NCBI GenBank assembly: GCA_000967895.1
Contig: FO203512.1
Span: 1,449,350 to 1,513,349 of the forward strand
Length of the DNA stretch: 64,000 nucleotides
Reading direction: 5' to 3'
DNA from: Oleispira antarctica RB-8
GTDB lineage: Bacteria; Pseudomonadota; Gammaproteobacteria; Pseudomonadales; Oceanobacteraceae
Shown here: piece after piece, positions 9,052 to 18,050 of the stretch
How the letters are laid out: each line of letters starts with the position of its first letter
How positions within the stretch are numbered: the first letter of the stretch is position 1
Notes under the pieces: generated by a model
Databases searched by the model: none
Told to the model about the DNA's origin: nothing
Seen by the model: the letters and a program-made list of their open reading frames with translations, nothing else
Translations under genes and position numbers: made by a program

Positions 9052-10221
9052 ATGACGGCTAATCACAGGCAGGATACTGATGACTACGAGGCATTATTTT
9101 TAGCCGATACACCTATGTTCGATACGCGTGCACCTATTGAGTTTAAGAAAGGCGCTTTTCCGCATGTGCAGAGTTTGCCGTTGATGACGGATATTGAGCG
9201 CGCCAAAGTAGGCACGTCTTATAAGCGCGACGGTCAAGACGCGGCGATTAAACTGGGCCACCGTTTAGTTTCAGGTAAAACCAAAGATGAACGTATGGCG
9301 CTTTGGCTTGAATTTGCGAAGCAAAACCCGAAGGGTTATTTATATTGTTTTCGGGGTGGTTTACGCTCGCATACCACCCAAGCATGGTTAGCCGAGGCGG
9401 GTTGTAATTATCCGTTAGTGAAGGGCGGCTATAAAGCGATGCGTCGTTTTTTAATCGATCGCTTAGAAAGCATTTGTGATTATGCTGCTGATCCTCAGCG
9501 TAAAGAAAACTTTTATATCGTTGCTGGCCAGACAGGCGCAGCGAAAACTGATTTGTTATTGAAATTCGCTAATGCCATTGACTTAGAAGGGTTAGCCAAT
9601 CACCGTGGCAGTGCTTTTGGTAAACGTGCCGCGGGGCAGCCAAGCCAAATCGATTTTGAAAATAAGTTGTCGATTGCATTTCTTCGCCAGCATCATAAAT
9701 CCCCTAATGCCCCGATATTATTAGAAGACGAAAGTCATTTAATTGGTCGCTCAGCATTGCCTACTAAGTTGCGCGGGGTTATGCAGGAGTCACCGATGGT
9801 CGTGGTTGAGGCCGATCTAGAATCTCGGGTTGAGCATTCTTTTAGTAATTATATTTTGCAAAAATTGGCTGAGTGGGAAGAGTTTAGCGCTGATGATTCG
9901 AAAATAATTAGTCTTGAAGGAAAACCTTATGACGGTGATATGACGGCATTCGAACTTTTTTCTGAAGAATTAAAAAAGTCGATGTTCAATATTCGTAAGC
10001 GTTTAGGCGGCGTGCGTTATCAAGAACTAACCGTTATGTTGGATAATGCATTGAATGCTCATAAATCCGGTGACAACAGTTTGCACCGTGAATGGATTCG
10101 CGTTTTGCTGAGTGAATATTATGATCCACAATACGATTATTTGTTAGAGCAGCGCAAAGAGCGGATTGTATTTCGTGGTAACGCCGCAGAGGTAGAAGCT
10201 TACTTACAGGCTTTGACTTAA
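9052..10221 (+). CDS. selU: tRNA 2-selenouridine synthase SelU/MnmH
   Basis: Replaces sulfur with selenium at the wobble uridine of Lys, Glu and Gln tRNAs through a geranylated intermediate, using selenophosphate. The N-terminal rhodanese domain holds the catalytic cysteine at residue 99 in YCFRGGLRS. The second half contains a P-loop GQTGAAKT at residues 159-166; the usual GxTGxGKT has Ala in place of the last Gly here. Length (389) is slightly above the common 350-370. It follows selD by 2 bp and precedes the transporter genes. The name mnmH applies to the same gene. Confidence 0.95.
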   Translation: MTANHRQDTDDYEALFLADTPMFDTRAPIEFKKGAFPHVQSLPLMTDIERAKVGTSYKRDGQDAAIKLGHRLVSGKTKDERMALWLEFAKQNPKGYLYCFRGGLRSHTTQAWLAEAGCNYPLVKGGYKAMRRFLIDRLESICDYAADPQRKENFYIVAGQTGAAKTDLLLKFANAIDLEGLANHRGSAFGKRAAGQPSQIDFENKLSIAFLRQHHKSPNAPILLEDESHLIGRSALPTKLRGVMQESPMVVVEADLESRVEHSFSNYILQKLAEWEEFSADDSKIISLEGKPYDGDMTAFELFSEELKKSMFNIRKRLGGVRYQELTVMLDNALNAHKSGDNSLHREWIRVLLSEYYDPQYDYLLEQRKERIVFRGNAAEVEAYLQALT

Positions 10222-10287
10222 ACCCATTCAATTATTGATTTGAATCTTTAAACAACAGTTTATAAATTAAACGTTTGGAAAATAAAA

Positions 10288-11196
10288 ATGAAAAAACAAT
10301 TAACGATCATTGCAACAACTCTCAGTTTATTAACCGGAGGATTATTAGCCAGTACGGTACAGGCTGAGGCGAAAGCAGCAGAAAAGCCAACGTTCGTTTT
10401 TACCGCAATTCCTGATGCGGATGAGTCACGTTTACAGCAACGTTTTAATAAAGTTGCTGTGTATTTATCGAAAAAATTGGATGTGAATGTTAAATACATT
10501 CCGGTTAAGTCTTACGCGGCAGCTGTTACCGCTTTTCGTAATGACCAAGTGCAGCTTGCTTGGTTTGGTGGTTTGTCAGGTGTGCGAGCACGTGCGTTAG
10601 TATCTGGTTCAGAAGCGATAGCTCAAGGTTTTGAAGACCAATCGTTTAAAAGCTACATCATTGCTCACCACTCTACTGGCCTAAAGCCAAATACTGATCT
10701 TTCTGATGCCTTTAAAGCATTCAATACAAAAGACATGACGTTTACCTTTGGTTCAAAAGGGTCAACTTCTGGCCGCTTAATGCCTGAGTTCTATTTACGT
10801 GAAGAGTTTAAAGCTGCGCCGGATGATATATTCTCTCGCATAGGGTTCTCTGGCGACCATAGCCGTACTATTGCTCAAGTTCAATCGGGTGCATATCAAG
10901 TTGGCGCCGTGAATTTTAAAGTATGGGAAAAAGAATTAGCGGCAGGAAACGTTGATACTAATAAAGTATCGATCATTTGGACAACACCAACGTACCCTGA
11001 TTATCAGTGGACGATTCGTAACGATGTAAACCAACGTTTTGGTGCTGATTTTAAAAATCTAGTGACTAAAACATTGCTTGAAATGAAAGACCCTGACTTG
11101 TTGGCAAGTTTTCCACGCCAATCATTTATTCCTGCAAGTAATGCCGATTATGCACCGATCGAAAATACCGCTCGCGCTATCGGTTTAATAGACTAG
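10288..11196 (+). CDS. PhnD-like periplasmic substrate-binding protein, probably for a selenium oxyanion
   Basis: Signal peptide at residues 1-26 ending near VQAEA, then a PhnD-type solute-binding fold (TFVFTAIPDADESRL, and the GSKGSTSGRLMPEFYLR ligand loop). The PhnD family binds phosphonate, phosphite and related oxyanions. A PhnD subfamily found next to selD has been annotated as a putative selenate transporter component, and this gene directly follows selD-selU. A ribosome site (GGA, 8 nt) precedes ATG 10288. The ATPase and permease follow on the same strand. The selenium assignment rests on context, not on a binding-site residue I can identify. Confidence 0.82.
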   Translation: MKKQLTIIATTLSLLTGGLLASTVQAEAKAAEKPTFVFTAIPDADESRLQQRFNKVAVYLSKKLDVNVKYIPVKSYAAAVTAFRNDQVQLAWFGGLSGVRARALVSGSEAIAQGFEDQSFKSYIIAHHSTGLKPNTDLSDAFKAFNTKDMTFTFGSKGSTSGRLMPEFYLREEFKAAPDDIFSRIGFSGDHSRTIAQVQSGAYQVGAVNFKVWEKELAAGNVDTNKVSIIWTTPTYPDYQWTIRNDVNQRFGADFKNLVTKTLLEMKDPDLLASFPRQSFIPASNADYAPIENTARAIGLID

Positions 11197-11224
11197 GTAT
11201 CATTGATTAAGGTTTTTATTAGAA

Positions 11225-11881
11225 ATGTTTAAACTCGACCACTACCAACTTGATGATCGCTTAAACGATATCACTCTGAATATTAATAGCGGAGAGAAGG
11301 TGGCTCTATTAGGGCCATCGGGTGGTGGTAAAACCAGTTTGCTCAATGTTCTGCATCAGCAGTGTGCCGATCAGATTGCTTGGTGCCCGCAAGAGCATGG
11401 TTTAGTGGAGGCGCTATCGGGCTATCACAACATGTATATGGGGCAGCTAGATCAACATTATGCTCTGTATAACCTAGCCAATTTGATTAAGCCTTTGGCG
11501 AAACCTAAGCAAGCGATTAGCGAGTTGAGTGTATTGCTGGGGTTAGATCCTCAGCAGGATTTATGGAAAAGCGTTAGCCAGCTTTCCGGTGGTCAGCGTC
11601 AGCGTATTGGTATTGGTCGTGCGCTATTTCGCCAGCAAGAAAGCTTTTTGGGTGATGAACCTGTCTCGAGCTTAGACCCTGTTCAAGCTCAGCAGATTTT
11701 AGAGTTGATTTTAAATCGCCATAAAACGGTTATTCTCGCGTTACATAATCGCCAGCAAGCATTATCAAATTTTGATCGTATTATCGGTATTAAAGCAGGG
11801 CGTATTGTTTTTGATTCCCCCGCGAAGGAATTGATCAAAAATAAATATCAAGCGGGCTTGCTCGATTCTTTATATGAATAG
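11225..11881 (+). CDS. PhnC-like ABC transporter ATPase
   Basis: ATP-binding subunit of the importer. Walker A is GPSGGGKTS at residues 30-38, the ABC signature is LSGGQRQRIG near residue 122, Walker B ends in LGDEPVSSLDP, and the H-loop is in ILALHNRQ. At 218 residues it is shorter than E. coli PhnC and lacks an extra C-terminal domain. The stop overlaps the permease start by 8 bp, so subunit synthesis is likely coupled. It belongs with the preceding binding protein and following permease as a complete importer. Confidence 0.88.
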   Translation: MFKLDHYQLDDRLNDITLNINSGEKVALLGPSGGGKTSLLNVLHQQCADQIAWCPQEHGLVEALSGYHNMYMGQLDQHYALYNLANLIKPLAKPKQAISELSVLLGLDPQQDLWKSVSQLSGGQRQRIGIGRALFRQQESFLGDEPVSSLDPVQAQQILELILNRHKTVILALHNRQQALSNFDRIIGIKAGRIVFDSPAKELIKNKYQAGLLDSLYE

Positions 11882-13340
11882 CTCGCGTAATTTATCCCTC
11901 GCTTTTTTAATCGTTGCATTGTTGTGCATACCCTTTGCTGATTTGGTGGTTTATCAGGTCGAGCCATGGGATGAACTGGCGCGCATCGGGCAGGGAATAG
12001 TTCAACCTAGTTTTCCTGAGTTATCAATTCTTGCTAATAGTTTAATAATAACTGTCGCCTTTGCATTAATTGCGGTATCCGGTGCCGCTTTTTTAGGATT
12101 GTTATTAGCCCTCGTTTTTCACTCTCGAATCGTACGTGTTTTTTCCGCCTCTATCCGCGCGGTGCATGAATTGTTTTGGGGTCTTATCTTTATGCAGATC
12201 TATGGCTTATCAGCGACCACGGGAGTGCTCGCGATCTTAGTGCCTTTTACAGGCATCTTTGCCAAGATGTTCGCCGAAATTATAGAACAACAAAGCAGAG
12301 TCCCTCATTCAGCACTGTCGACTAAAACAGATCGCTTAAGCCAATACTTTTATACTTGGCTACCACAATCTTGGCCGCAGATGGTGAGTTATACCCGTTA
12401 TCGATTTGAATGCGCATTGCGTTCAAGTACAATTTTAGGCTTTATCGGCTTACCGACGTTAGGCTTCTATTTAGAAACTGCTTTTAAGCAAGGACAGTAT
12501 AATGAAGCAGCGGGCTTGTTATTTTCGTTCTTTATTTTAATCGCTACTATTCGCTGGTGGTTTTTTACTAAAATAATTTCCGCTTATGTCTTAATTCCAA
12601 TTTATTTGTTGTTAGCGTTTATCGCGCTCCCCGATTCACCTACGGTTTATGGCAGTTCATTGGTGCAGTTTTTGACCCAGGATATTTGGCCAAAATCACT
12701 GCTTAACGGCGATGTGACGGCTGCTACTGCTTGGTATCAACACCAGTTATTTGATGTCGCTTTACCAGCTCTTTGGGATACCTTGTTATTATCTCAGCTG
12801 GCATTGGTGCTCACAGGATTGCTTGTTTTATTGTTTTACCCTTGGGCCAGCAAAGCCTTCTTTCCAACATCCTTTTCTTTAATTCGTGGATTCAGCAGAA
12901 CCACTCTGCTAGTTTTACGGTCGGTTCCTGAGATGATTTTCGCCTTTGTATTTTTATTGATACTTGGCCCGTCGGGAATACCAGCCGTACTTGCATTGGC
13001 TTTGCACAACGCCGGGCTGATTAGTTATTTGTTGGTGCGTCATAGTGAACAGATTAAATACAGAGCGGATGTAGGAAGAGGGATTAATCATTATTTTTAT
13101 GAGGTAACTCCTCGAATCTATCCACATTTTTTAAGCTTATTATTATATCGTTGGGAAGTGATTATTCGTGAAAGTGCTATCTTAGGGATTTTAGGGATCA
13201 CGACTTTGGGCTTCTATATTGACTCGGCCTTCGAAGATATTCGATACGACCGAGCGCTTTTCTTGATACTTATTTCTGCTTTATTGAATATTGCCGTTGA
13301 TAGTTTTAGTCGAAGGGTTAGAGGAGGTCTAAGCCAATAA
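11874..13340 (+). CDS. PhnE-like ABC permease, two fused transmembrane domains
   Basis: A protein of 488 residues made of two consecutive PhnE-type permease domains. The first half contains RSSTILGFIGLPTLGFY and the second RESAILGILGITTLGFY, both at the position of the cytoplasmic coupling loop that touches the ATPase. About ten to twelve hydrophobic segments are visible. Many PhnE systems use a homodimer of one domain or two separate genes; here one polypeptide can supply the whole pore. It overlaps the ATPase gene by 8 bp and ends the selenium block. Confidence 0.87.
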   Translation: MNSSRNLSLAFLIVALLCIPFADLVVYQVEPWDELARIGQGIVQPSFPELSILANSLIITVAFALIAVSGAAFLGLLLALVFHSRIVRVFSASIRAVHELFWGLIFMQIYGLSATTGVLAILVPFTGIFAKMFAEIIEQQSRVPHSALSTKTDRLSQYFYTWLPQSWPQMVSYTRYRFECALRSSTILGFIGLPTLGFYLETAFKQGQYNEAAGLLFSFFILIATIRWWFFTKIISAYVLIPIYLLLAFIALPDSPTVYGSSLVQFLTQDIWPKSLLNGDVTAATAWYQHQLFDVALPALWDTLLLSQLALVLTGLLVLLFYPWASKAFFPTSFSLIRGFSRTTLLVLRSVPEMIFAFVFLLILGPSGIPAVLALALHNAGLISYLLVRHSEQIKYRADVGRGINHYFYEVTPRIYPHFLSLLLYRWEVIIRESAILGILGITTLGFYIDSAFEDIRYDRALFLILISALLNIAVDSFSRRVRGGLSQ

Positions 13341-13357
13341 TCACTTCTATTTCCAAA

Positions 13358-13588
13358 TCATTTACAAATAGCGCTAACCTTATGGCTCAATACCGTCGAA
13401 AGATTGTGAATTTCAGGGGCTGTTAATAATGAAATGAGCGCTGCTGCGGGCCATGCTAATAGAAATGCATGAAACCATTGCTGATAAAAATCTGTAGACC
13501 AGCCTAGGTTGATCCACGTGACCCAAGCGGTCATTAGAAATGACAGCTGTAATGACATGATGAGTGAAAATAGAATGCGATGAATCAT
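13358..13588 (-). CDS. DUF2798 small membrane protein
   Basis: A protein of 76 residues with two transmembrane helices, recognised as DUF2798 from SFLMTAWVTWINLG followed by WFHAFLLAWPAAALISL. The family has no established function. It overlaps the upstream ABM-domain gene by 4 bp (ATGA), so the two are translated together, and both are divergent from the LysR regulator at 13995. It converges on the permease gene with an 17-bp gap. Confidence 0.78.
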   Translation of the reverse strand: MIHRILFSLIMSLQLSFLMTAWVTWINLGWSTDFYQQWFHAFLLAWPAAALISLLTAPEIHNLSTVLSHKVSAICK

Positions 13589-13896
13589 GTGAGTTTCACC
13601 AGCTTTTCAATGTAGGTTACTTCGGTGAGTGAGAGTGCTAAATAGTCTTTTGTATGAACCTGATTAAAATGTTCTTTTAAGGCCGCCTCGTTAATCCATT
13701 CTTCCCAAAGAGTAAATGAATTTGGGTCATCTCTGTGCTGTAGGACATCAAAGAAGATGCAGCCTTCTTCTTTGATTGTTTGGCGTTGCAAAACGTTGAG
13801 CTCTTTTTTAGCGTGTTCGGCTGATTGATTTACTGAGACCTTCAGGCCAGCGCTGATCCAGAGTATGGGTTGAGACGTTGTAGTAGAGTCTGACAT
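13585..13896 (-). CDS. ABM (antibiotic biosynthesis monooxygenase)-domain protein, YgiN-like
   Basis: Small alpha-beta barrel protein of the ABM superfamily, which includes quinol monooxygenase YgiN and heme-degrading enzymes. The core runs from ILWISAGLKV through EEGCIFFDVLQHRDDPNSF and LWEEWINEAALKEHFN. The open frame extends to 13938, but GGA sits just before two adjacent ATG codons at 13899 and 13896, giving about 103-104 residues, so the short form is preferred. It is divergent from a LysR regulator and translationally coupled to the DUF2798 gene. Substrate unknown; an oxidative-stress role is inference. Confidence 0.75.
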   Translation of the reverse strand: MSDSTTTSQPILWISAGLKVSVNQSAEHAKKELNVLQRQTIKEEGCIFFDVLQHRDDPNSFTLWEEWINEAALKEHFNQVHTKDYLALSLTEVTYIEKLVKLT

Positions 13897-13961
13897 CATT
13901 ATTTCCAAGATTAGAGAAGAGAATCTAACGATAGACACTTACGTATATGAAATATATGCTA

Positions 13962-13980
13962 AATTAATCAATCATTAATT
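13962..13980. promoter_or_regulatory. Inverted repeat in the divergent LysR/ABM promoter region
   Basis: Perfect 7-bp arms AATTAAT and ATTAATT flank CAATC, 14 bp before the LysR start. The size and AT-rich symmetry fit a LysR-type binding site (T-N11-A class) able to control both directions. This is a sequence-level prediction only. Confidence 0.45.
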
Positions 13981-13994
13981 CCAAATATGAAATC

Positions 13995-14894
13995 ATGTAC
14001 GACGACATTGTTTTATTTGTACACATCGTTCAGCAGCAGGGCTTAGCATCTGCTGCTCAAAAATTAGGCTTACCTGCGGCAACGGTCACTCGGCGTTTAC
14101 AGCGATTAGAGGCGTCTTTGATGCGGCAATTAATTCATCGTTCAGCGCGTCAATTCTCCTTGACTGCTGATGGGGAAGTTTTCTATCAGGCTTATGCGGG
14201 TCTTGTGGAGCAGTTGGAGCAGACTCAGCAACAGCTCAGTGGCGAGATGAATGTATTAGCAGGCCCATTAACCGTATTGGCACCGAGTAATATATCGACG
14301 GGCTTATTACAGCCGATGTGGTCGGGCTTTATTAAAGCGTATCCTGATATAAAGCTTGAGCTGATACTCAGTAATAGTGTCGAGAGTATGTTGTCGTCTG
14401 GAGCCGATCTTGCGTTACGAATCGGTCCGCAAGAATCTTCTATGTTGTATCAGAAACGTTTAGGGTCGTTAAAAACAGTACTGGTTGCTACACCAGAATA
14501 TTTAGCGTCTAACGCTGAGCCTCTCAATATTGATGCGCTAGAGCTGCATCGTTTAATCGGCACGAATACACTCGCTACATGGAGTATGGTTAATTCTAAG
14601 ACAAAGATTAAACAAGAAATACGCCCTCGTTTTGCCACGCAAGTTAATGATATAAAACTGGCGACACAATTAGTGTGTGATCATTTAGGCATTTCTTTAT
14701 TACCGACGAGTGAAGTAGAAAATTTAATCAATGCAGGAACATTAATACAGATATTACCGTCTTGGCAGGGCCCCAGACGTGATCTTTATACAGTATGGCC
14801 GAGTGGAAAGTTATTAAGTGCCAGAGCCAAGTGTTTAAAAGAATATATGGAGGAATTTATTCAGCAATCCAATGTTAATATTTCAGATTGCTGA
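13995..14894 (+). CDS. LysR-family transcriptional regulator
   Basis: A protein of 299 residues with an N-terminal winged helix-turn-helix (about residues 1-60, including ASAAQKLGLPAATVTRRLQRLE) and a two-lobed effector-binding domain from about residue 88 (GPLTVLAPSN). The subgroup resembles DmlR/AaeR-type regulators. It is transcribed away from the ABM and DUF2798 genes, the usual layout for a LysR protein and its target. The effector is not evident. No clear ribosome site precedes the ATG. Confidence 0.88.
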   Translation: MYDDIVLFVHIVQQQGLASAAQKLGLPAATVTRRLQRLEASLMRQLIHRSARQFSLTADGEVFYQAYAGLVEQLEQTQQQLSGEMNVLAGPLTVLAPSNISTGLLQPMWSGFIKAYPDIKLELILSNSVESMLSSGADLALRIGPQESSMLYQKRLGSLKTVLVATPEYLASNAEPLNIDALELHRLIGTNTLATWSMVNSKTKIKQEIRPRFATQVNDIKLATQLVCDHLGISLLPTSEVENLINAGTLIQILPSWQGPRRDLYTVWPSGKLLSARAKCLKEYMEEFIQQSNVNISDC

Positions 14895-14917
14895 ATAGTA
14901 GGCATATTATTTAAACA

Positions 14918-15763
14918 TTAAGGTTTAATAAATCTAAGCGTCATGCGATCACTTTCGCCAATGGCTAAATATTTGGCTTGATCTTTCTCACCTAAACGTA
15001 ATGACGGTGGCAGCGTCCAAACACCTTTAGGGTGTTGGCTGCTATCCTTTGCATTTGCGTTAACTTCTGACTTAGCATCCAGTTTAAAGCCCGCTGCGTT
15101 AGCCAATTTTATAACATGGGCTTCGGTAACGTAGCCCGACGTAATCATGTCTTCTAGACTTGTTCCTGGCTTGGCTCTATGTTCAATAACCCCTAAGTAA
15201 CCACCGTGTTTTACTGCTTTGAACATTGCATCAAAAACATCTTGTGCGTATTCACCTTTCATCCAGTTATGAACATTACGAAAGGTCAGTACTAGGTCGG
15301 CTGTGCCGGCGGGAGCAATTTCTGTGCGCTCAGGTATGGATAGATCAGTGACGATGGTTTTGCCATAAACTTCAGGGTTTTGCTTAAGCTTTTCTTCAAA
15401 TTTTCTTTGATAATTTTTACGCCAATCAGGTGTGCGTTCTGCAATTAACGAAAATCCGGCAGCGTAATATTGACCATGATCTTTTAATACCGGTGCCAAT
15501 ATTTCGCTGTACCAGCCACCGCCAGGCCATATTTCAACCACGGTCATATCCGCTTTTAAACCGAAGAAGGCTAAGGTGTCTGCTGGGTGACGGTATTGAT
15601 TACGGGCAATGTTATTAGGTGAACGATGATCAGCATTCATCGCTTGCTCAACTGTTTTAGCGGTAAGTTTTATATTTGTGCTGTTTTGGGTATCAGCTAG
15701 GGTATATGACGCCGTGAGCAAGCTGATAAGTCCGGCTGCGAGTGATAAACGAATCGTTTTCAT
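14918..15763 (-). CDS. Exported methyltransferase-like protein (COG4798 type)
   Basis: Residues 1-23 form a signal peptide (LSLAAGLISLLTASYTLA). The rest resembles a class I SAM-dependent methyltransferase: a degenerate motif I EIWPGGGWYSEIL near residue 78, DLVLTFRNVHNW in the motif IV region and a GGYLGVIEHR motif. Good ribosome site AAAGGA before ATG 15763. A methyltransferase fold on an exported protein is odd because SAM is cytosolic, so the domain may bind another ligand. It converges with the LysR gene. Confidence 0.72.
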   Translation of the reverse strand: MKTIRLSLAAGLISLLTASYTLADTQNSTNIKLTAKTVEQAMNADHRSPNNIARNQYRHPADTLAFFGLKADMTVVEIWPGGGWYSEILAPVLKDHGQYYAAGFSLIAERTPDWRKNYQRKFEEKLKQNPEVYGKTIVTDLSIPERTEIAPAGTADLVLTFRNVHNWMKGEYAQDVFDAMFKAVKHGGYLGVIEHRAKPGTSLEDMITSGYVTEAHVIKLANAAGFKLDAKSEVNANAKDSSQHPKGVWTLPPSLRLGEKDQAKYLAIGESDRMTLRFIKP

Positions 15764-15947
15764 AGAAAAATTCCTTTGGGTTTCTTATGTGAATAGTTAT
15801 CCAGCAGATAGTTCAATTTTCACCTTTAAATTAGCTTAGTGGTTTGAATGGCATCTACAAACGGTTACTTCACATAAACCACACATTTGGCTCAAAATTT
15901 CCTCATATTGTCTTGTAATACTGGTTGCAACAATAAGGGGAACCACT

Positions 15948-18050
15948 ATGAATTCATTTTTTTTACGCACTGTCGCTTTTTCGATCGTACTTTTCTCTTC
16001 TATCATTCGGGCCGAGAGTTCTAATGAGATTACGGGGAGCAGTGATTTTATAATTCGTGATAGCCAAGGAAATTCAGCGCAAGCGCTGTCTTTGGCGGCT
16101 AAAGTTGATATTGAAATCAATGGCTTAATTGCTTATACCCAAGTGAATCAACGATTTTTAAACAGCAGCAGTGAGTTTGTTGCCGGAGAATATGTCTTTC
16201 CTTTACCTGATACTGCAACCATTGACAGTTTGACGATTAAAATTGGCAGTCGTGTTATCCAAGGTGAAATCAAAGAGAAGCAGCAAGCAAAAGCAATCTT
16301 TAAAAAAGCCCAAGCTGAGGGCAAGAAAGCGGCCTTGTTGTCGCAAGATAGGCCTAATGTTTTCCGGATGGCTGTCACCAATATCCCTCCTGGTGAGGTG
16401 ATTGAAATAAACATGAGCTATGTGAATAGCATTGATTTTATTCGTACTGAGGCCGGGAATACAGAATATGGATTGATTTTTCCTATGACGTTAACGCCAC
16501 GTTTTAATTCTAGCCACCTTAACAAGGCTGAAAAAATTGCTGAGTTAGAAAAGTCAGCAGAGAGTTTCTTTAAGAATCCTAGCTTTTTTTCCAATGATAA
16601 TAAGATGGAAGACATAAAAAATCCTATTGAGATAAATATCCGTCTGAATCCAGGTTTCAGTATTAAAGATATCGCCAGTACAAGTCATGGCGTAGATATT
16701 ATCGATCGTGCAGGCAACGATAAAACGATTCGCTTGGCTAAGCGGTTTGAGCCAATGGACAGTGATTTTCACTTATCATGGCAGCAAGATAATGCTGAGC
16801 TGCAACCGAGTCTATTTGTTGAGAGTCTGTCGTCAGCAGACAATACTGAAGCTTCTGAGCATTTTGCAATGCTGATGCTGACACCAGCAGGCGCAGATTA
16901 TGATCAAGTTATGTTAAGCAAGGAGGTCGTTTTCATTATCGATACTTCTGGCTCTATGGGAGGGGAATCCATTCGCCAAGCAAAAGCATCACTTAAAGAG
17001 GCGGTTAATCTGTTAAACCCTGGAGATAGTTTTAATATTATTGAGTTTAATTCTGATTTCTCAATGTTGTTTGAGCAGGCTATGGACTTTAATCAGAGCA
17101 GCCAAGCTGAAGCGGATACATTCATCAAAAATTTAGAAGCCGGTGGTGGTACTGAAATGAAGCCTGCTCTATTGAGAGCTTTAAAAGCCCCTGTAGACGT
17201 TGAAGAACGCTTAAGGCAGGTCGTATTTATTACCGATGGTGCCGTTGGTAACGAAGCAGAGCTCATCAAAAGTATCAATCAATATTTGGGTGGTGCGCGC
17301 TTGTTCAGCATTGCGATCGGTTCGGCACCGAATCAACACCTTTTCCGTCAGGTATCTAAATTTGGTAAAGGCACTTTTGTTCAGATTAATCAGCTTGATC
17401 AAGTGAACCGTAAAATGAAAGACATGTTTGGTAAGATCAGTAGGCCAGCGATGAAAAATATAGAAATTATTGATCATCAAGGAAAAATATTAGCGCTTGA
17501 ACCTGAGTCTATTCCGGATGTGTACTTTGGTGAACCCGTTAAAGTGATGATCAAATTGAGTGATCTGGATATTAATGAACACAGCGAATTGACCATAAAA
17601 GGCATGCAGGCAGGTCAGCAGTTCGAGCAAAGCTTATCTCTGCCACAAGCACCTTCTAAAGGTATCGCAAAATTATGGGGTAAAGCAAAAATAGAAGCAT
17701 TGACAGATAGATTAATCTTAAAGCAAGGGGATGAGGCGCAGCTTAAGCAAGAGATTATTGGGCTATCGATGAAGCATAAGATACTTACTCCTTATACGAG
17801 CTTCATAGCTGTGGATAAAGCGATTAGTCGTCAGCCAGGCCAAGCTTTGAAACAGTCTAATATCAAAAACTTGATGCCAAAAGGGACTCAATTTCCAAGT
17901 ACTTCTCTTGATATACAGCCGCTGTATGCAATAAGTCTGTTATTTGCTTTGCTCGGTTTATTATTTCGTTTTAAGCGTGTGCCTTATAGTGGGGTTAGAA
18001 AAAAAATTAGGAAAGAGCTTAGAAAAGGAGTTAGGCAATGCGAGCGTTAA
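15948..18050 (+). CDS. Marine proteobacterial sortase substrate with VIT and vWA domains
   Basis: A protein of 700 residues: signal peptide (1-23), VIT domain (about 35-170, with AYTQVNQRFLN and YVFPLPDTATID), vWA domain (about 325-500) with an intact MIDAS motif DTSGSM at residues 332-337, then a C-terminal sorting signal. The signal comprises FPSTS at 649-653, a hydrophobic helix (about 657-677) and a basic tail rich in R and K. This is the layout of the dedicated proteobacterial sortase targets. Good ribosome site AAGGGG. The stop overlaps the sortase start by 13 bp. Expected to be held in the inner membrane and processed by that sortase. Confidence 0.88.
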   Translation: MNSFFLRTVAFSIVLFSSIIRAESSNEITGSSDFIIRDSQGNSAQALSLAAKVDIEINGLIAYTQVNQRFLNSSSEFVAGEYVFPLPDTATIDSLTIKIGSRVIQGEIKEKQQAKAIFKKAQAEGKKAALLSQDRPNVFRMAVTNIPPGEVIEINMSYVNSIDFIRTEAGNTEYGLIFPMTLTPRFNSSHLNKAEKIAELEKSAESFFKNPSFFSNDNKMEDIKNPIEINIRLNPGFSIKDIASTSHGVDIIDRAGNDKTIRLAKRFEPMDSDFHLSWQQDNAELQPSLFVESLSSADNTEASEHFAMLMLTPAGADYDQVMLSKEVVFIIDTSGSMGGESIRQAKASLKEAVNLLNPGDSFNIIEFNSDFSMLFEQAMDFNQSSQAEADTFIKNLEAGGGTEMKPALLRALKAPVDVEERLRQVVFITDGAVGNEAELIKSINQYLGGARLFSIAIGSAPNQHLFRQVSKFGKGTFVQINQLDQVNRKMKDMFGKISRPAMKNIEIIDHQGKILALEPESIPDVYFGEPVKVMIKLSDLDINEHSELTIKGMQAGQQFEQSLSLPQAPSKGIAKLWGKAKIEALTDRLILKQGDEAQLKQEIIGLSMKHKILTPYTSFIAVDKAISRQPGQALKQSNIKNLMPKGTQFPSTSLDIQPLYAISLLFALLGLLFRFKRVPYSGVRKKIRKELRKGVRQCER

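Noticed and set aside
10288-13340. Phosphonate import system (phnDCE)
   Set aside because: The sequences are PhnD/C/E-like, but no C-P lyase or phosphonatase genes are nearby and the block directly follows selD-selU, so a selenium oxyanion is the better supported substrate.
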